From an uncultured Bacteroidales bacterium (GTDB lineage: Bacteria; Bacteroidota; Bacteroidia; Bacteroidales; Porphyromonadaceae), in NCBI GenBank assembly GCA_902489445.1, contig CABTZX010000009.1, positions 1 through 57,947 of the forward strand: DNA of 57,947 bases, in the 5' to 3' direction. This document shows, one piece after another, positions 1-9,495 of the stretch. The notes below the pieces were generated by a model. It saw only the letters and a program-made list of their open reading frames with translations. It ran no database searches and had not been told where the DNA came from. The position numbers and the translations under genes are program-made. Each line of letters starts with the position of its first letter. Positions within the stretch are counted from its first letter, which is position 1.

Positions 1-123
1 ACTTGTCGAGGTTATTTTTCCGCTTCTGTAACGTACGAACAAGAAAATGGAATACTATCGGATACAATTTCTATTACGGATGGTGTATTTAGCGTAATGT
101 TTCCATTTAAAAGAAAAGGTTAA
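1..123 (+). CDS. 3' end of an unknown gene (partial)
   Basis: Frame 1 is open from the window edge to a TAA at 121-123 and gives the last 40 residues of a protein, ending FPFKRKG. The peptide alternates polar and hydrophobic residues with many Ser and Thr, as in a beta-rich domain of a secreted protein or lipoprotein. The next start codon lies 14 nt downstream on the same strand, so the two may have been co-transcribed. The start and most of the gene are outside the window, and I cannot name the family. The reading frame itself is fairly sure; the function is unknown. Confidence 0.55.
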   Translation, partial: TCRGYFSASVTYEQENGILSDTISITDGVFSVMFPFKRKG

Positions 124-137
124 AAGAAAAAAGGGTT

Positions 138-296
138 ATGAAAAAGTTTTTATTTGCAGTTTGGGCCATCTTCCTTGGAATTGTTACAGGAAACGCTCAA
201 GGGAATAAGGAGTTAACCGGAGAAATTAGGGAAGCAATTGGAGCCAATCAGAGCCAATCGGAGCTAATCGGAGCCAATCAGAACCAATCAGATTAA
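138..296 (+). pseudogene. Truncated secreted-protein start running into a decamer repeat
   Basis: This 52-codon frame begins MKKFLFAVWAIFLGIVTGNA, a good Sec signal peptide with a Lys-Lys N-region, a hydrophobic core and a likely cleavage site before Gln21. About 15 residues later the frame enters the 10-bp repeat array (from about 231), so its last 20 or so residues (Ala-Asn-Gln-Ser-Gln type) are only translated repeat, ending at a TAA at 294-296. The 5' end of an exported-protein gene therefore seems to have been cut and joined to the repeat. It could instead be a short secreted peptide, but the repeat-encoded tail argues against that. A purine-rich stretch (AAAAAAGGG) sits just before the ATG. 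Confidence 0.5.
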
Positions 297-410
297 TTCC
301 GATAAACTCTGATAAGTTCCGATAAATTCCTTTTGCCTACGATACACTATAATACAGTTTAATACACTTCGATACAGTTTAATACACTTCGATAAACTTC
401 AATACATCTG
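231..410. repeat. Decamer tandem array, about 18 units of 10 bp
   Basis: From about 231 to 410 the sequence falls into 10-bp units in one register. The first part is GAGCCAATCA-like (241-290), followed by GATAAATTCC-like units (291-330), one irregular unit (331-340), then GATACAGTTT and AATACACTTC units (341-410). The gradual change shows that the two unit types belong to one family. Related arrays occur at 35216-35295 and at 57909-57947. The array ends 18 nt before a TAnnTTTG box. Ten base pairs is close to one helical turn, so every unit presents the same face of the DNA. Confidence 0.85.
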
Positions 411-427
411 CGGGGTAAGGCATATAT

Positions 428-435
428 TACCTTTG
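428..435 (+). promoter_or_regulatory. TACCTTTG -7 box upstream of dacB (distal)
   Basis: The octamer fits the Bacteroidota -7 consensus TAnnTTTG and lies 18 nt after the decamer array. Transcription from it would give a leader of about 85 nt before dacB, containing a small GC hairpin around the CCCCGTGGGG at 457-466. A second box sits closer to the gene. Confidence 0.5.
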
Positions 436-511
436 CATTCGTAACTAATTATTACGCCCCGTGGGGACGAAGTGCCCAACAAGGCAGTTCCTTAGTGGCG
501 TAGCGTTTTAC

Positions 512-519
512 TAACTTTG
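512..519 (+). promoter_or_regulatory. TAACTTTG -7 box at the dacB start
   Basis: A perfect TAnnTTTG octamer ends 5 nt before the dacB ATG at 525. A transcript from this box would start almost at the ATG, so it would be leaderless or nearly so. The same geometry occurs at tamB and at the glycosyltransferase that starts at 16050. Confidence 0.5.
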
Positions 520-524
520 CAACT

Positions 525-2039
525 ATGAATGATCTACATCTATTTAGCGTCTTACGGACGCTTGCGCTCTGCGCTTTAGTATCGGTTTTGGGTGCGCGTC
601 CCTATTCCGCGGCGGCACAGACGGAGTCCTCTTCGGCTCAGGTGAATCGCGATGAGTCGGAAAGGGTGCGCAATCTGCTCATTGAAGCGGAGCGCAAGGG
701 GGTGGCGTCGTTTGGCTGTATGCTCACGGCGGCGGAGAGTGGCGAAACGCTCTTTGCCTACGGAGCAGAGCGCAGCATGATCCCCGCCTCTACCACCAAA
801 CTGTTCACCACCGCCGCAGCAACCCTCCTTTTGGATGAATACCCCTTTATAACGGATTTCCGCATTACCGGTAAGGTGAAGGGATCTACGCTGTACGGCG
901 ATTTATTGCTTGTGGGGAGCGGCGATCCCTCCCTCTACTCCAAGTACTTCCCGGCGGATAGTGCGCGCTTTAGGGAGTCGCTTTTAGCATCGCTCCGCGC
1001 GCACCATATCGAACGGATCGAAGGCTCCGTGGGTATTATCGCTTCCGCGTACGACAGCCTCGGCTTCAATCCGCTCTGGATGGGAGAGGATCGGGGCGAA
1101 TGGTACGCCAACGGCATTTACGGATTCAATATCTTTGATAATTGGATCGATCTTACGCTCTCAAGCGGCAGTGGCACCTACGACGTATCGCTACTGAAAA
1201 CCTATCCGCCCCGCACCGGTGTGGAGTGGGACAACCGGCTCACCACCACGCAAAAAGGTAGCTTTGCCGAGGGCGACGGGCTGCCCCTCGTGGAGCGGCG
1301 TACGCTCAAGGGGAGCGTGCCGCGTAACCGCTCACGCATAACGCTTAGCACCGATATGCCCCATCCACCGCTCTATGCGGCGCGTTTCCTCACCAACCTG
1401 CTTCAAGCGCACGGCGTGGAGATAGTGGCGGCACCCTATGCGAGCTTCACCGCTCCTATGGCTTCGGGAAGGCTCATCGGGCGCTATTACGGGCCGGCAA
1501 AGAGCAATCTGCTCCGCGCCACCAATTACCACAGTTTGAACCACTATGCCGAAGCTCTGCTGAAAGCAATTGCACGCGACGAAGCGAAGCGCAAGGCCGA
1601 CCAAGCGCAGCAATCCCTACCGGCATCCGTTGCTGCCGGATTAGCTTGCGAAAAGCAGCTCTTTACGAAGGCGGGGATGCGTTTTTCGCCCCACTTCCGC
1701 CTGACGGACGGCAGTGGATTGGCACGCGCCAATCGCTTTACGGCTGGCGATATGACGCAACTACTGAGCTATATGATACGGCAGGATGTACCGCTTTTTG
1801 AGGAGTACCTCTACTCGTTGCCAGAAGCGGGGAGCGAAGGCACCGTTCGGCGGTTCCTCGGCAATAAGCCGTACCGCACGTTCCTCAAGAGTGGCTCCAT
1901 GCGCGGTGTACAGTGCTATGCCGGCTACATCGATTACAAGGGGAAGCAGTACATAGTGGCCCTCTTTGCCAACGACCTGCGCGACCGTGCCCGAGTGCGC
2001 ACCCTCTTTGCCGCCGTAGCCGACCTCGTCCTGCTCTAA
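525..2039 (+). CDS. dacB: D-alanyl-D-alanine carboxypeptidase/endopeptidase, PBP4 (S13) family
   Basis: A 504-residue penicillin-binding protein that trims or cleaves peptidoglycan cross-links in the periplasm. The three active-site motifs are in order: SxxK as STTK at 89-92, SxN as SLN at 337-339, and KTG-like KSGS at 455-458. The wide gap between the first two motifs holds the extra domains usual in S13 enzymes. Residues 1-32 form a signal peptide with an AAAQ cleavage region, which supports the start at 525. There is no clear ribosome-binding site, and a -7 box sits only 5 nt upstream. The gene converges with tamL, with 25 nt between the stops. Family assignment is firm; whether it acts mainly as carboxypeptidase or endopeptidase cannot be told. 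Confidence 0.92.
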   Translation: MNDLHLFSVLRTLALCALVSVLGARPYSAAAQTESSSAQVNRDESERVRNLLIEAERKGVASFGCMLTAAESGETLFAYGAERSMIPASTTKLFTTAAATLLLDEYPFITDFRITGKVKGSTLYGDLLLVGSGDPSLYSKYFPADSARFRESLLASLRAHHIERIEGSVGIIASAYDSLGFNPLWMGEDRGEWYANGIYGFNIFDNWIDLTLSSGSGTYDVSLLKTYPPRTGVEWDNRLTTTQKGSFAEGDGLPLVERRTLKGSVPRNRSRITLSTDMPHPPLYAARFLTNLLQAHGVEIVAAPYASFTAPMASGRLIGRYYGPAKSNLLRATNYHSLNHYAEALLKAIARDEAKRKADQAQQSLPASVAAGLACEKQLFTKAGMRFSPHFRLTDGSGLARANRFTAGDMTQLLSYMIRQDVPLFEEYLYSLPEAGSEGTVRRFLGNKPYRTFLKSGSMRGVQCYAGYIDYKGKQYIVALFANDLRDRARVRTLFAAVADLVLL

Positions 2040-2064
2040 CCCATACGTAAATACGTAGAGGGGA

Positions 2065-4383
2065 TTAGAAGGGGTAGCCGATGGCGAGGTGCAAACCGAG
2101 GGCGTCGGTGAACTTGGGTATGTTGTAGTATCCCTTGCGGCCGGTGTCGTAGGGGAGGTGCAGCCCCACTCCGGCATCAAAGCGAATAACAAAAAAGCCT
2201 AAGTCGTAGCGCAGCCCCACTCCGGAGCCGAGTGCTATTTGACGGAGAAAATCGCCCACACCGGATACTTCGCTCAGAGAGCCGTTCGGACGGTACGAAT
2301 CGGGGCGAATAAGCCATACGTTGCCGGCATCGACAAAGAGCGCGCCGTGCAGATCGCCTACCAAGCGCATACGCCACTCGGCATTGAGTTCCAATTTGAA
2401 CTCACCGGTCTGATCGATAAAGGCGTATCTGCTCTGCAGCGGCTGGTAAGAGCCGGGACCGATACTGCGCACCGTATAGGCGCGAATGCTATTGGCTCCG
2501 CCCACATAAAACTGCTCGCTGTAAGGCGCCACCGTCATATTGCCAAAGCTATAGATAACGCCTGTAGCCAAGCGCGCGGCAATCGTGTGGTTGCGGTTCA
2601 GTGCGTAAGTATAGCGCAAATCGGCAGTCAGACGGACAAATTGCGCAAAGGGAACGCCAAAAAGCTTCTTGGTTTTGTTGTAGTTCTGCCCTGCGGCGGC
2701 ATAAATCGCGTTGAACAAGTTGCCCGCTTCCGTAAAGGAATACTCCATCCAAAGCGTGTGCGAGCCACGATCCTCAAACACATTGTTGTAGGTGTATACA
2801 TATCCCATTGCGGGAATAAACTGGCTCCTCAAGCTGAGTCCCAAAGCGGGGTTTTCGCGCACAATATCGTTGAAGGCTTCGGAGCGATGGGACAACAGAT
2901 TGTATTGCAACCGGAATGGAGTAACCACGTGCTTATGGGACTTGCTTACCTCAAAAGTGTACGAAACAGCCGTACCCAGGGAGAGAAGCCTAAAGTAACC
3001 TGCACGGTTGAGCATATCGGCGGAAAGGGTAAAATCGGTTGCCGTGGTAAAAGGTAGCACATTATCCTTTATACCCGGTAGCAATATAGCGGGTGCGGTT
3101 AGAGAAAGGTCGACGCCCAACTCGTAACTATTGATCAGAGCGGCACGACCCACCACATTACGACCGGATTGCCATTCGTAGCTCCCGTGCAGTGTACCGG
3201 AGAGCGATTCGCCTCCGCCGAGCAAATTACGGCGTGCTAACGAAAAGGTGAGTGCCGGACCGAGGAAGTTATTGCTCTTTACCTTAAACGCGGTTTCGAG
3301 CGCAGCGTCCCACGGCCGGTCCATAGTAGAATTGATATAGAGATTGAGAATATGATTAAGAGTATCCACAGGAGTGAACATAAACTCCGTATACGCAAAT
3401 ACGCCGAGGCGTGCCAAAGCCTCACGAGTGCGGGTTTCGTCGCTTTCGGCATAGATACTGCCGGGGCGCAACTTAAGCCTCCTATCGATAACGCCCCTCC
3501 GCACGGCGGGTCGTTTCCCGTTATAGCGAATGAGGATATCGTTATAGGTAACGCTATCGCTCATAGGATCGGCGCGGAATCCGTTCACGGTAAACACTAC
3601 ATCGCCAATGCTCCACGGGGTAAAGGCAGTTTCGGAAACGCCCGGCTTGATACGGGTGCGGAGATGCACGCCGTAATCGCCCTGCAAGGTATCCGCTTCG
3701 TAGTAAATGGCGTCGGGCGTGTAGTAGTAAAAGCCCCTATTGCGGAGCATCGTACTGATTCGCTTGCGATCCTCCAAAAGTCGGGACAAATTGAACTGTT
3801 CGCCGATTTCGAGCTTCGAGAAGAGCGAATGATCAAACTGCACGCCTCCCACCAGCGTAATGGGTGGCAGGAATTCGATGGTATCGTAGCGATAGGGCTT
3901 TCCCATATCTATGGTATAGAAAACACGCGCTTGGAGGGAATCCTTCCGATTAGTGGCAACGCTATCCGTAACGGCTGCATTGAAGTAACCGTGCTCCCGC
4001 AACACATTACGGGCAATGAGGCTCCGGAGGGGAGGATTAACCGTACCGACCAGTACCGGTTCGGAAGCGAACATTTTATATATGCGTTTGCCCAACGCGG
4101 TGGAGTCGTTCACATAACGATTATACACCCAAAGGCCAAACGGGAAAGGAATGCGGTAACGAGCACTACCAAAGAAGGAATTATTGGGCTTTACGTTCAG
4201 TACATTTTCCGCAGCGGAAAGCGCACGCTGCCCGCTTGTGGATCCGTCCTCAGAGGTAATCTTCGTTTTGCCGATACCTATATAGAGTTGCTCGCCGGCG
4301 GGAAGATTCTTTGTAGTGGAACAACCGGCAGCCAACAGTAGCAAAGGAACTACCAATAGGAATAGGTATAAACGTTGTCTCAT
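2065..4383 (-). CDS. tamL: TamL, lipidated TamA-like Omp85 outer-membrane protein
   Basis: A 772-residue Omp85-superfamily protein. It opens with a lipoprotein signal (LLLLAAGC, Cys21), continues through POTRA-like segments, and ends in a long beta-barrel half rich in alternating aromatic residues, including GGANSIRAYTVRSIGPGSY and a C-terminal aromatic residue (GYPF). A lipid-anchored TamA relative beside tamB is the known arrangement in Bacteroidota, where it is called TamL. It probably works with TamB to move lipids or proteins to the outer membrane. Its ATG overlaps the tamB stop by 4 bp (4380-4383), so the two are translationally coupled. Family is sure; the substrate is not known from sequence. 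Confidence 0.9.
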   Translation of the reverse strand: MRQRLYLFLLVVPLLLLAAGCSTTKNLPAGEQLYIGIGKTKITSEDGSTSGQRALSAAENVLNVKPNNSFFGSARYRIPFPFGLWVYNRYVNDSTALGKRIYKMFASEPVLVGTVNPPLRSLIARNVLREHGYFNAAVTDSVATNRKDSLQARVFYTIDMGKPYRYDTIEFLPPITLVGGVQFDHSLFSKLEIGEQFNLSRLLEDRKRISTMLRNRGFYYYTPDAIYYEADTLQGDYGVHLRTRIKPGVSETAFTPWSIGDVVFTVNGFRADPMSDSVTYNDILIRYNGKRPAVRRGVIDRRLKLRPGSIYAESDETRTREALARLGVFAYTEFMFTPVDTLNHILNLYINSTMDRPWDAALETAFKVKSNNFLGPALTFSLARRNLLGGGESLSGTLHGSYEWQSGRNVVGRAALINSYELGVDLSLTAPAILLPGIKDNVLPFTTATDFTLSADMLNRAGYFRLLSLGTAVSYTFEVSKSHKHVVTPFRLQYNLLSHRSEAFNDIVRENPALGLSLRSQFIPAMGYVYTYNNVFEDRGSHTLWMEYSFTEAGNLFNAIYAAAGQNYNKTKKLFGVPFAQFVRLTADLRYTYALNRNHTIAARLATGVIYSFGNMTVAPYSEQFYVGGANSIRAYTVRSIGPGSYQPLQSRYAFIDQTGEFKLELNAEWRMRLVGDLHGALFVDAGNVWLIRPDSYRPNGSLSEVSGVGDFLRQIALGSGVGLRYDLGFFVIRFDAGVGLHLPYDTGRKGYYNIPKFTDALGLHLAIGYPF

Positions 4384-7300
4384 GGTTGAGGTACTTCGGT
4401 TTGTTTAAGCGTATCCGCGGCAACTGTAGGCAAGCTGTCCAACGGAGTGGTGGGAATACGTTTGCGGGAGCGGCGGAATAGGTCGCCCGGGCTATACAAA
4501 CTCCGACGAAGAATGTAGCTTACGCCGGTTTCGGTAACGAGCCCTTCCAAAAGGTTATCGTTATTACGCTTATGGAAAAGGCTCATGTAGTGATTTCCGG
4601 CACGATCGATACGGTATTCGAGCGTAACATTATCAATAAAGGTTTGCTCGTAGTTGCTGGGCAAATTGCCGGCAGCCACCTTTCCGCCGATCACAAAGCG
4701 CACACGATTGTTGAAGAATCGTTTGCTGAAGCTGTAAGTGTAGTCGGTATAGGCGGAGCCTCCGGCAGAATTGTGCAATTCCATTCCGACGTTCAAATCG
4801 GTACCTTCCAGGAACTTTCCGGTCAAATTGTTCAATTCGCTCATGGCAAGCCCACTGAGAATGCGCTGCATGCTCATTTCCGAAGGATCGGAAGCGAGGA
4901 ATGTACCGCTTACCATCAGCCCGACGGCCTGCTTACCGCGCTCTTCCTTGCTCATAGCGGCTAATCGGTTCTGAAGGCTCAGATCGTCCGGTGCTTCCAG
5001 ATCGAACGCCAAGTCGATTTTGGAAAGATCCTCTTTGGCTACGATCAATACGTCAAAATCCACTTTTCGTGTATTTCCGCCCTCGGTTACATCAGCCCGA
5101 ACGCGTTGCACGGCTTTAAAGTTGATATAGGGATTATCCACCGTACCGCTCCAGGAGAGGTAACTCTCCGGATCGATGGAGAATAACTTGCGGCCCACAA
5201 CGGGGAAATTATAGCGTACATCGCCACCTCCGCTCAGATTGTAGCGTCCGGTTAGGCTCATAGTACCAAACGGCGGTGACTGGAAGCGCAAATCTCCGCC
5301 ACCCATTACCTGTACATAATCCTGGTGACCGGGGGATAGATCCACTCCGAGGCGAACCGCCGGATCGATATGTATATTGAGCGCTATATCGGCACTGCCC
5401 GGTGTAGGTAGCGCGATAGCGGGATCGGCAGCAAACAGGGTATCGGCAAAATCGGTAAAGACTACCACGCCTGCCATATTATCGGTTGCTTTCAGCTTGC
5501 TACCGCTATACACGTAGGTTAAATCGGTACCGCCCAAGATATTGAAATCACCGCGGATAACAGGCTTGGAAACGGCTCCGCGCAGTGTGAGATGCGGACT
5601 GACAATCAGCTTGCCGTAGAGGAGTTGCCCCTTGCCCGGTTTGCTATCAATCAGCTCAACCTCATCGCCGTCCACTTTGATATTGGCATGCATTGCTTCG
5701 GGACCAAAGAGAGTAAAATCACCGTTTACGTAAAGCGGTATTTCCTTATCTCTGTCGCGAAGCGTAAAGTTCTTCAAGTACAGCTTACTATCGTCAAAGC
5801 GAAGAGGTTCCGTTTCAATGGCAAATGTTTCGCCCACTTGTGGCAAATACACGGTAGCCTGCTTGGGCGTTAAACTTCCGTTCAGACGCAAGAATTTGGT
5901 CGTCCCGGATACCTTTATTTCGCCACCGAGCATCCCGTTCAGGGTTGCCGTATTCGCACCGATAAAGGGATTCGCCAGTTCTAACGGGAAATCGTTCACA
6001 ACGGCACGCGCCTTAATGGGCGATTTTTGGTCGGTAGTACTATACTGCCCTTCCACATCCACCGCCAAATTACCGTTATGGCTGATGTGCGCCGTTAGGT
6101 AGTGAAGCGATTTATCATGTGGTTCGTAGAACAGAGCCATACTAACGTTGCCCAACGGCTCGTGAGCGTAGCGGAAATCGTTTACGGAGAGATCGCCCAC
6201 TACACGAGGCAGTTTGGTAGCATTATCCCGTTCGATACGAATATCGGCAAAGGCAAGACCGCCAAGCCCCTCAAGGTGAAGAACATCTTCGAGAATACCT
6301 AATTGAAGCCGGCGTACAACCAAATTAAGCGGATCTTCACCGCTATCCGTTCCTTCTTCGCTTGTGAGCAGCAGTGAGCCACCATCGTCAACGGAAAGCT
6401 GTAAATTAGCTTTGATCGATTGACTCTTTGGCACGTAGAAAAGCGCATTATCCTCGTTTGGCAATAGCTCCATTCCGGAAATCACAATCGGCTTCGGATT
6501 AAAGGAAAGCCCGAATCCGTTGGGATTACGGAAGGCAAGCGCGGAAAGCGCGTGGAGCAGTTTGCCCTCGCTATGGTACTGAGCTGATAGGTCAATGGAG
6601 TTAAGGTCGGTAGTTGCCTCTGCGTCAATCCGGAACGCTTTCTGCCCTCTGTAAGCGTTTTTCACTACAGAAGCGTTCAACCCGAGCAATACGGGGGTAA
6701 CACTATCCACCTGCTCAAAGGCGGGCTGTAGCGGTTGCGTACCCGTCCAAACGAAATAATCGGCAGCGTGACGTATGCTTTGCGAAAGCGGATCGTGGGC
6801 ACCCACTTCTTTTGAAACTAACAGTATGCCAACGGAATCGATTCGCGTAGTATCTCTATAGATATTGTTTGCCGATGCGTATAGCCGCATACGTTCGTGC
6901 ATATGGTTCACAAAGTCCAAACGAACCCGGTCCGCGTACATTCGGTTATCTCTCAGGAAAGGCATTGCGGGGTTATTCCGTCCCATCTCGAAGTGTAACT
7001 CAGCCAAAGGCATAGCACGAGCTATGAGGCTCATTTGATTGGTACCGGTTGTATCACTCAAAAGGGAACTTGCGATGCGTGCCACTTCGCTCGCTTTGGA
7101 AATGAGCACGTCTGTTTTTTCCTCTATATCGGCGCGAAGCTGCAAATCACCGGAGGAAAGGGTGGCACTGGACGATGCTGTATCCAATTGAGCCGTAAGC
7201 GAGAGTGGGAAGCTGCGCCGTGGCACGCCGCTCATATGGTACCAAAGGCTATTGCTCTGCCATTCGATGGCATGACGCTGCTTAAAGTCTGTATCAAACG

Positions 7301-9209
7301 TTATGTGCAAATCGCTTCCCACGGAAAGCGTATCCTGCGTAACGCCTAACTGAGCCAGCGAAAGAGTATCAATTTGTCCATTCAGTGTGCCCTGCATAGT
7401 ACCATTGTGCAAGGTTCCGTTGAGGAGCAGGTCGGCTTTCGCCCAGGGCGTACCGCTCTTCAGAGCCAAATTCACTGTTTCGCCTTTTACAGCGCCATCC
7501 AGTTCAATTGCTTCCACCAAATTACCCTTGTACCGGGCATCGGCTATTTTTCCCGTTACGGACGCATTACCTCGCCCCGAAAGGAAGTCAAATCCAACGC
7601 CTTGCGCTGTTAGATCCGCATTCACCCGTCCCACCGAGTCACGCGGCATAAAAGCAGCCACATTGAAATGGTGCAAATTAACGTGAGCCTGATAGCGTTG
7701 TCCTACTTCCAAGTATCTACCGTTTATTGCTGCTTTCCCCGCTCCGGGAGCCGAAAGCTCCGTATCTGCTGTATAGTGACGCCCCTTGATACCGGCTTTC
7801 AGCTTTAAACGCGTGTTTCTCGGGATAGAGAGCTGCCCCTTCATTCCCGGAGCAAAACGAGTAATAATACCGGATATCGCCGGTTGCATCAAAGCGTCCA
7901 GCGTTATTTCTCCGTTCCGCAAGGAAGGGTTCGCCACTTTGGTCACTTTGCCGCGCAAATCCACCTTCAGGACGCCCTGCCGCTCTACATTCAGGCGACG
8001 GATCGCGATCACATCTTTATTTCCTTCTGCATCAATATCTAACTCAAACGGACGGGTGCCGGCGGAAGATCCTAATAGATCCGTTACCGATTGTCCTGAA
8101 AAGCGGTAGATATCACTGTCACTCAGCGAGCAGCGTAGGAATAATGCTGCCCTTTCCGTTGTATCCCCACGGAATAGAGCGAAAGGAAGACGAATGCTTC
8201 CGGACAAAGAGCTTTCATCTGTTTGCAGGGCAAAATTGTCCAATCCAAGCAAACCATTTTCCATCGACAGTGCACCTCGGAAATGTTTCACGCGAGCACC
8301 GCTCCGCTCCTGCATAGCGAGTGAAACGATATTTCCCTTCAGCAAACTTCCCTGCTGGACAAAATCCGTAATTTCTGCACTGAGCGTTTCCGCATGCAAA
8401 TCGCTGTAGTTAACCTGGTCGGTAGCTTCCAAGGCGAGATTGGTACTGTAATACGTCTCACCGCTCGTTACGCTTATGCGGTTGCTCTGCACACGGGTAT
8501 CCTCCAGATTAATGGAGAACGCCTCTACATTAGCTTGTTGCATATCGGCACGCACAAAGAGCGAATCGTCCGGCATAGCCATATCGAATAGCGTATGTTC
8601 CAAAACGATTCGATTGGCATCAATGATCCAGCGCACCGGCTTTTCCTCCTTTTGTTCCTTTTTGCGCATATAGAGCTTGAAGTATCCGTCCGCATACCGG
8701 AGGGAACCGGCATCCACACGCTCTTTGCGCAAATCTACCGAGAGCGGACCTATGGAGAGCGCTTCCGCGGCTGCCGCTATCACGAGCGTACTATCCTTAT
8801 CCGGCATAAATACGCGCACCCGCTCTAACTCCAAGCGATGCGCTTCTACCCTTTGATTGAGCAGAGATAGCGGTGAAAGCGTGGTCTGGAGCCGCCCAAC
8901 ACCCACAACAGTATCTCCCTTCTGATTTACTGCCGATACATCTTGTAAACGAAGACGCAAAGGGAACGCGAGTCGAAAATCACCGGCCACAATGGTCATC
9001 CCCGTAGAAGCGCTCACCTCCTTCAGTACTTTTCGTAGTGCAAAGCGCTGAACCGGAGGCGTGTAGAGTAGCAAAATGAGCAGAATCGGTAAGAGGAGCA
9101 ACCCGAGCAGTATACCCCAAACGATACGCCGCGCTCGCGAGGCTGCACGCCTCTTTTTCGGGGACTTTTCCACCGTATTTTCGCTCTTTTCTGTTTGATC
9201 CGCTTCCAT
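4380..9209 (-). CDS. tamB: TamB, translocation and assembly module / AsmA-like bridge protein
   Basis: A 1609-residue inner-membrane-anchored periplasmic protein. A Lys/Arg-rich cytoplasmic start (residues 18-28) leads into one membrane helix (about 30-50), followed by roughly 1500 residues of beta-rich sequence. The C-terminal third matches the TamB domain (DUF490), with features such as LTLRGAVSKPVIRGDFNILGG and LSWSGTVDNPYINFKA. Proteins of this group form a long beta groove across the periplasm. It is the first gene of the tamB-tamL pair. A TACCTTTG box on the minus strand lies 7 nt before the ATG, so the message may be nearly leaderless. Length is typical for Bacteroidota TamB. Confidence 0.9.
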   Translation of the reverse strand: MEADQTEKSENTVEKSPKKRRAASRARRIVWGILLGLLLLPILLILLLYTPPVQRFALRKVLKEVSASTGMTIVAGDFRLAFPLRLRLQDVSAVNQKGDTVVGVGRLQTTLSPLSLLNQRVEAHRLELERVRVFMPDKDSTLVIAAAAEALSIGPLSVDLRKERVDAGSLRYADGYFKLYMRKKEQKEEKPVRWIIDANRIVLEHTLFDMAMPDDSLFVRADMQQANVEAFSINLEDTRVQSNRISVTSGETYYSTNLALEATDQVNYSDLHAETLSAEITDFVQQGSLLKGNIVSLAMQERSGARVKHFRGALSMENGLLGLDNFALQTDESSLSGSIRLPFALFRGDTTERAALFLRCSLSDSDIYRFSGQSVTDLLGSSAGTRPFELDIDAEGNKDVIAIRRLNVERQGVLKVDLRGKVTKVANPSLRNGEITLDALMQPAISGIITRFAPGMKGQLSIPRNTRLKLKAGIKGRHYTADTELSAPGAGKAAINGRYLEVGQRYQAHVNLHHFNVAAFMPRDSVGRVNADLTAQGVGFDFLSGRGNASVTGKIADARYKGNLVEAIELDGAVKGETVNLALKSGTPWAKADLLLNGTLHNGTMQGTLNGQIDTLSLAQLGVTQDTLSVGSDLHITFDTDFKQRHAIEWQSNSLWYHMSGVPRRSFPLSLTAQLDTASSSATLSSGDLQLRADIEEKTDVLISKASEVARIASSLLSDTTGTNQMSLIARAMPLAELHFEMGRNNPAMPFLRDNRMYADRVRLDFVNHMHERMRLYASANNIYRDTTRIDSVGILLVSKEVGAHDPLSQSIRHAADYFVWTGTQPLQPAFEQVDSVTPVLLGLNASVVKNAYRGQKAFRIDAEATTDLNSIDLSAQYHSEGKLLHALSALAFRNPNGFGLSFNPKPIVISGMELLPNEDNALFYVPKSQSIKANLQLSVDDGGSLLLTSEEGTDSGEDPLNLVVRRLQLGILEDVLHLEGLGGLAFADIRIERDNATKLPRVVGDLSVNDFRYAHEPLGNVSMALFYEPHDKSLHYLTAHISHNGNLAVDVEGQYSTTDQKSPIKARAVVNDFPLELANPFIGANTATLNGMLGGEIKVSGTTKFLRLNGSLTPKQATVYLPQVGETFAIETEPLRFDDSKLYLKNFTLRDRDKEIPLYVNGDFTLFGPEAMHANIKVDGDEVELIDSKPGKGQLLYGKLIVSPHLTLRGAVSKPVIRGDFNILGGTDLTYVYSGSKLKATDNMAGVVVFTDFADTLFAADPAIALPTPGSADIALNIHIDPAVRLGVDLSPGHQDYVQVMGGGDLRFQSPPFGTMSLTGRYNLSGGGDVRYNFPVVGRKLFSIDPESYLSWSGTVDNPYINFKAVQRVRADVTEGGNTRKVDFDVLIVAKEDLSKIDLAFDLEAPDDLSLQNRLAAMSKEERGKQAVGLMVSGTFLASDPSEMSMQRILSGLAMSELNNLTGKFLEGTDLNVGMELHNSAGGSAYTDYTYSFSKRFFNNRVRFVIGGKVAAGNLPSNYEQTFIDNVTLEYRIDRAGNHYMSLFHKRNNDNLLEGLVTETGVSYILRRSLYSPGDLFRRSRKRIPTTPLDSLPTVAADTLKQTEVPQP

Positions 9210-9216
9210 CGCGCGA

Positions 9217-9224
9217 CAAAGGTA
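9217..9224 (-). promoter_or_regulatory. TACCTTTG -7 box for tamB-tamL
   Basis: The minus-strand octamer fits TAnnTTTG and is separated by 7 nt from the tamB ATG at 9209. Initiation a few bases downstream would leave almost no 5' leader. Confidence 0.55.
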
Positions 9225-9409
9225 ACCTATTTTATACCACTTTCCTCCATTCTGACCTACTTTTCGAACCTTTTTTTACCATTCGTTCCCTAAGTTTTCT
9301 TTTACGAACAATTTTTACTCGGAAGGCTCCACTTACACTTTGTACCCTTGTATAAAGAGATTTGGGGAAAGATGCGCCACGTAAAAGCATAGAAGAATAA
9401 AAAATGCAC

Positions 9410-9417
9410 TATCTTTG
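9410..9417 (+). promoter_or_regulatory. TATCTTTG -7 box upstream of the SWIM-protein operon
   Basis: A perfect TAnnTTTG octamer on the plus strand. The first gene downstream starts at 9682, so the transcript would carry a leader of about 260 nt that includes the repeat-like stretch at 9496-9583. No gene is visible between 9240 and 9681. Confidence 0.45.
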
Positions 9418-9495
9418 TCGTAGGTGTGGGCAGATGGCTGCAAAGCGATGCGACCATTAACGCATGGAGGTGTTGCTTTTGCAACATCGAGACGC

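Noticed and set aside
2239..4341. Long plus-strand frames opposite tamL (2239-3057 and 3352-4341)
   Set aside because: They lie fully antisense to a complete tamL gene, show no domain and have low-complexity, Arg/His-rich sequence.
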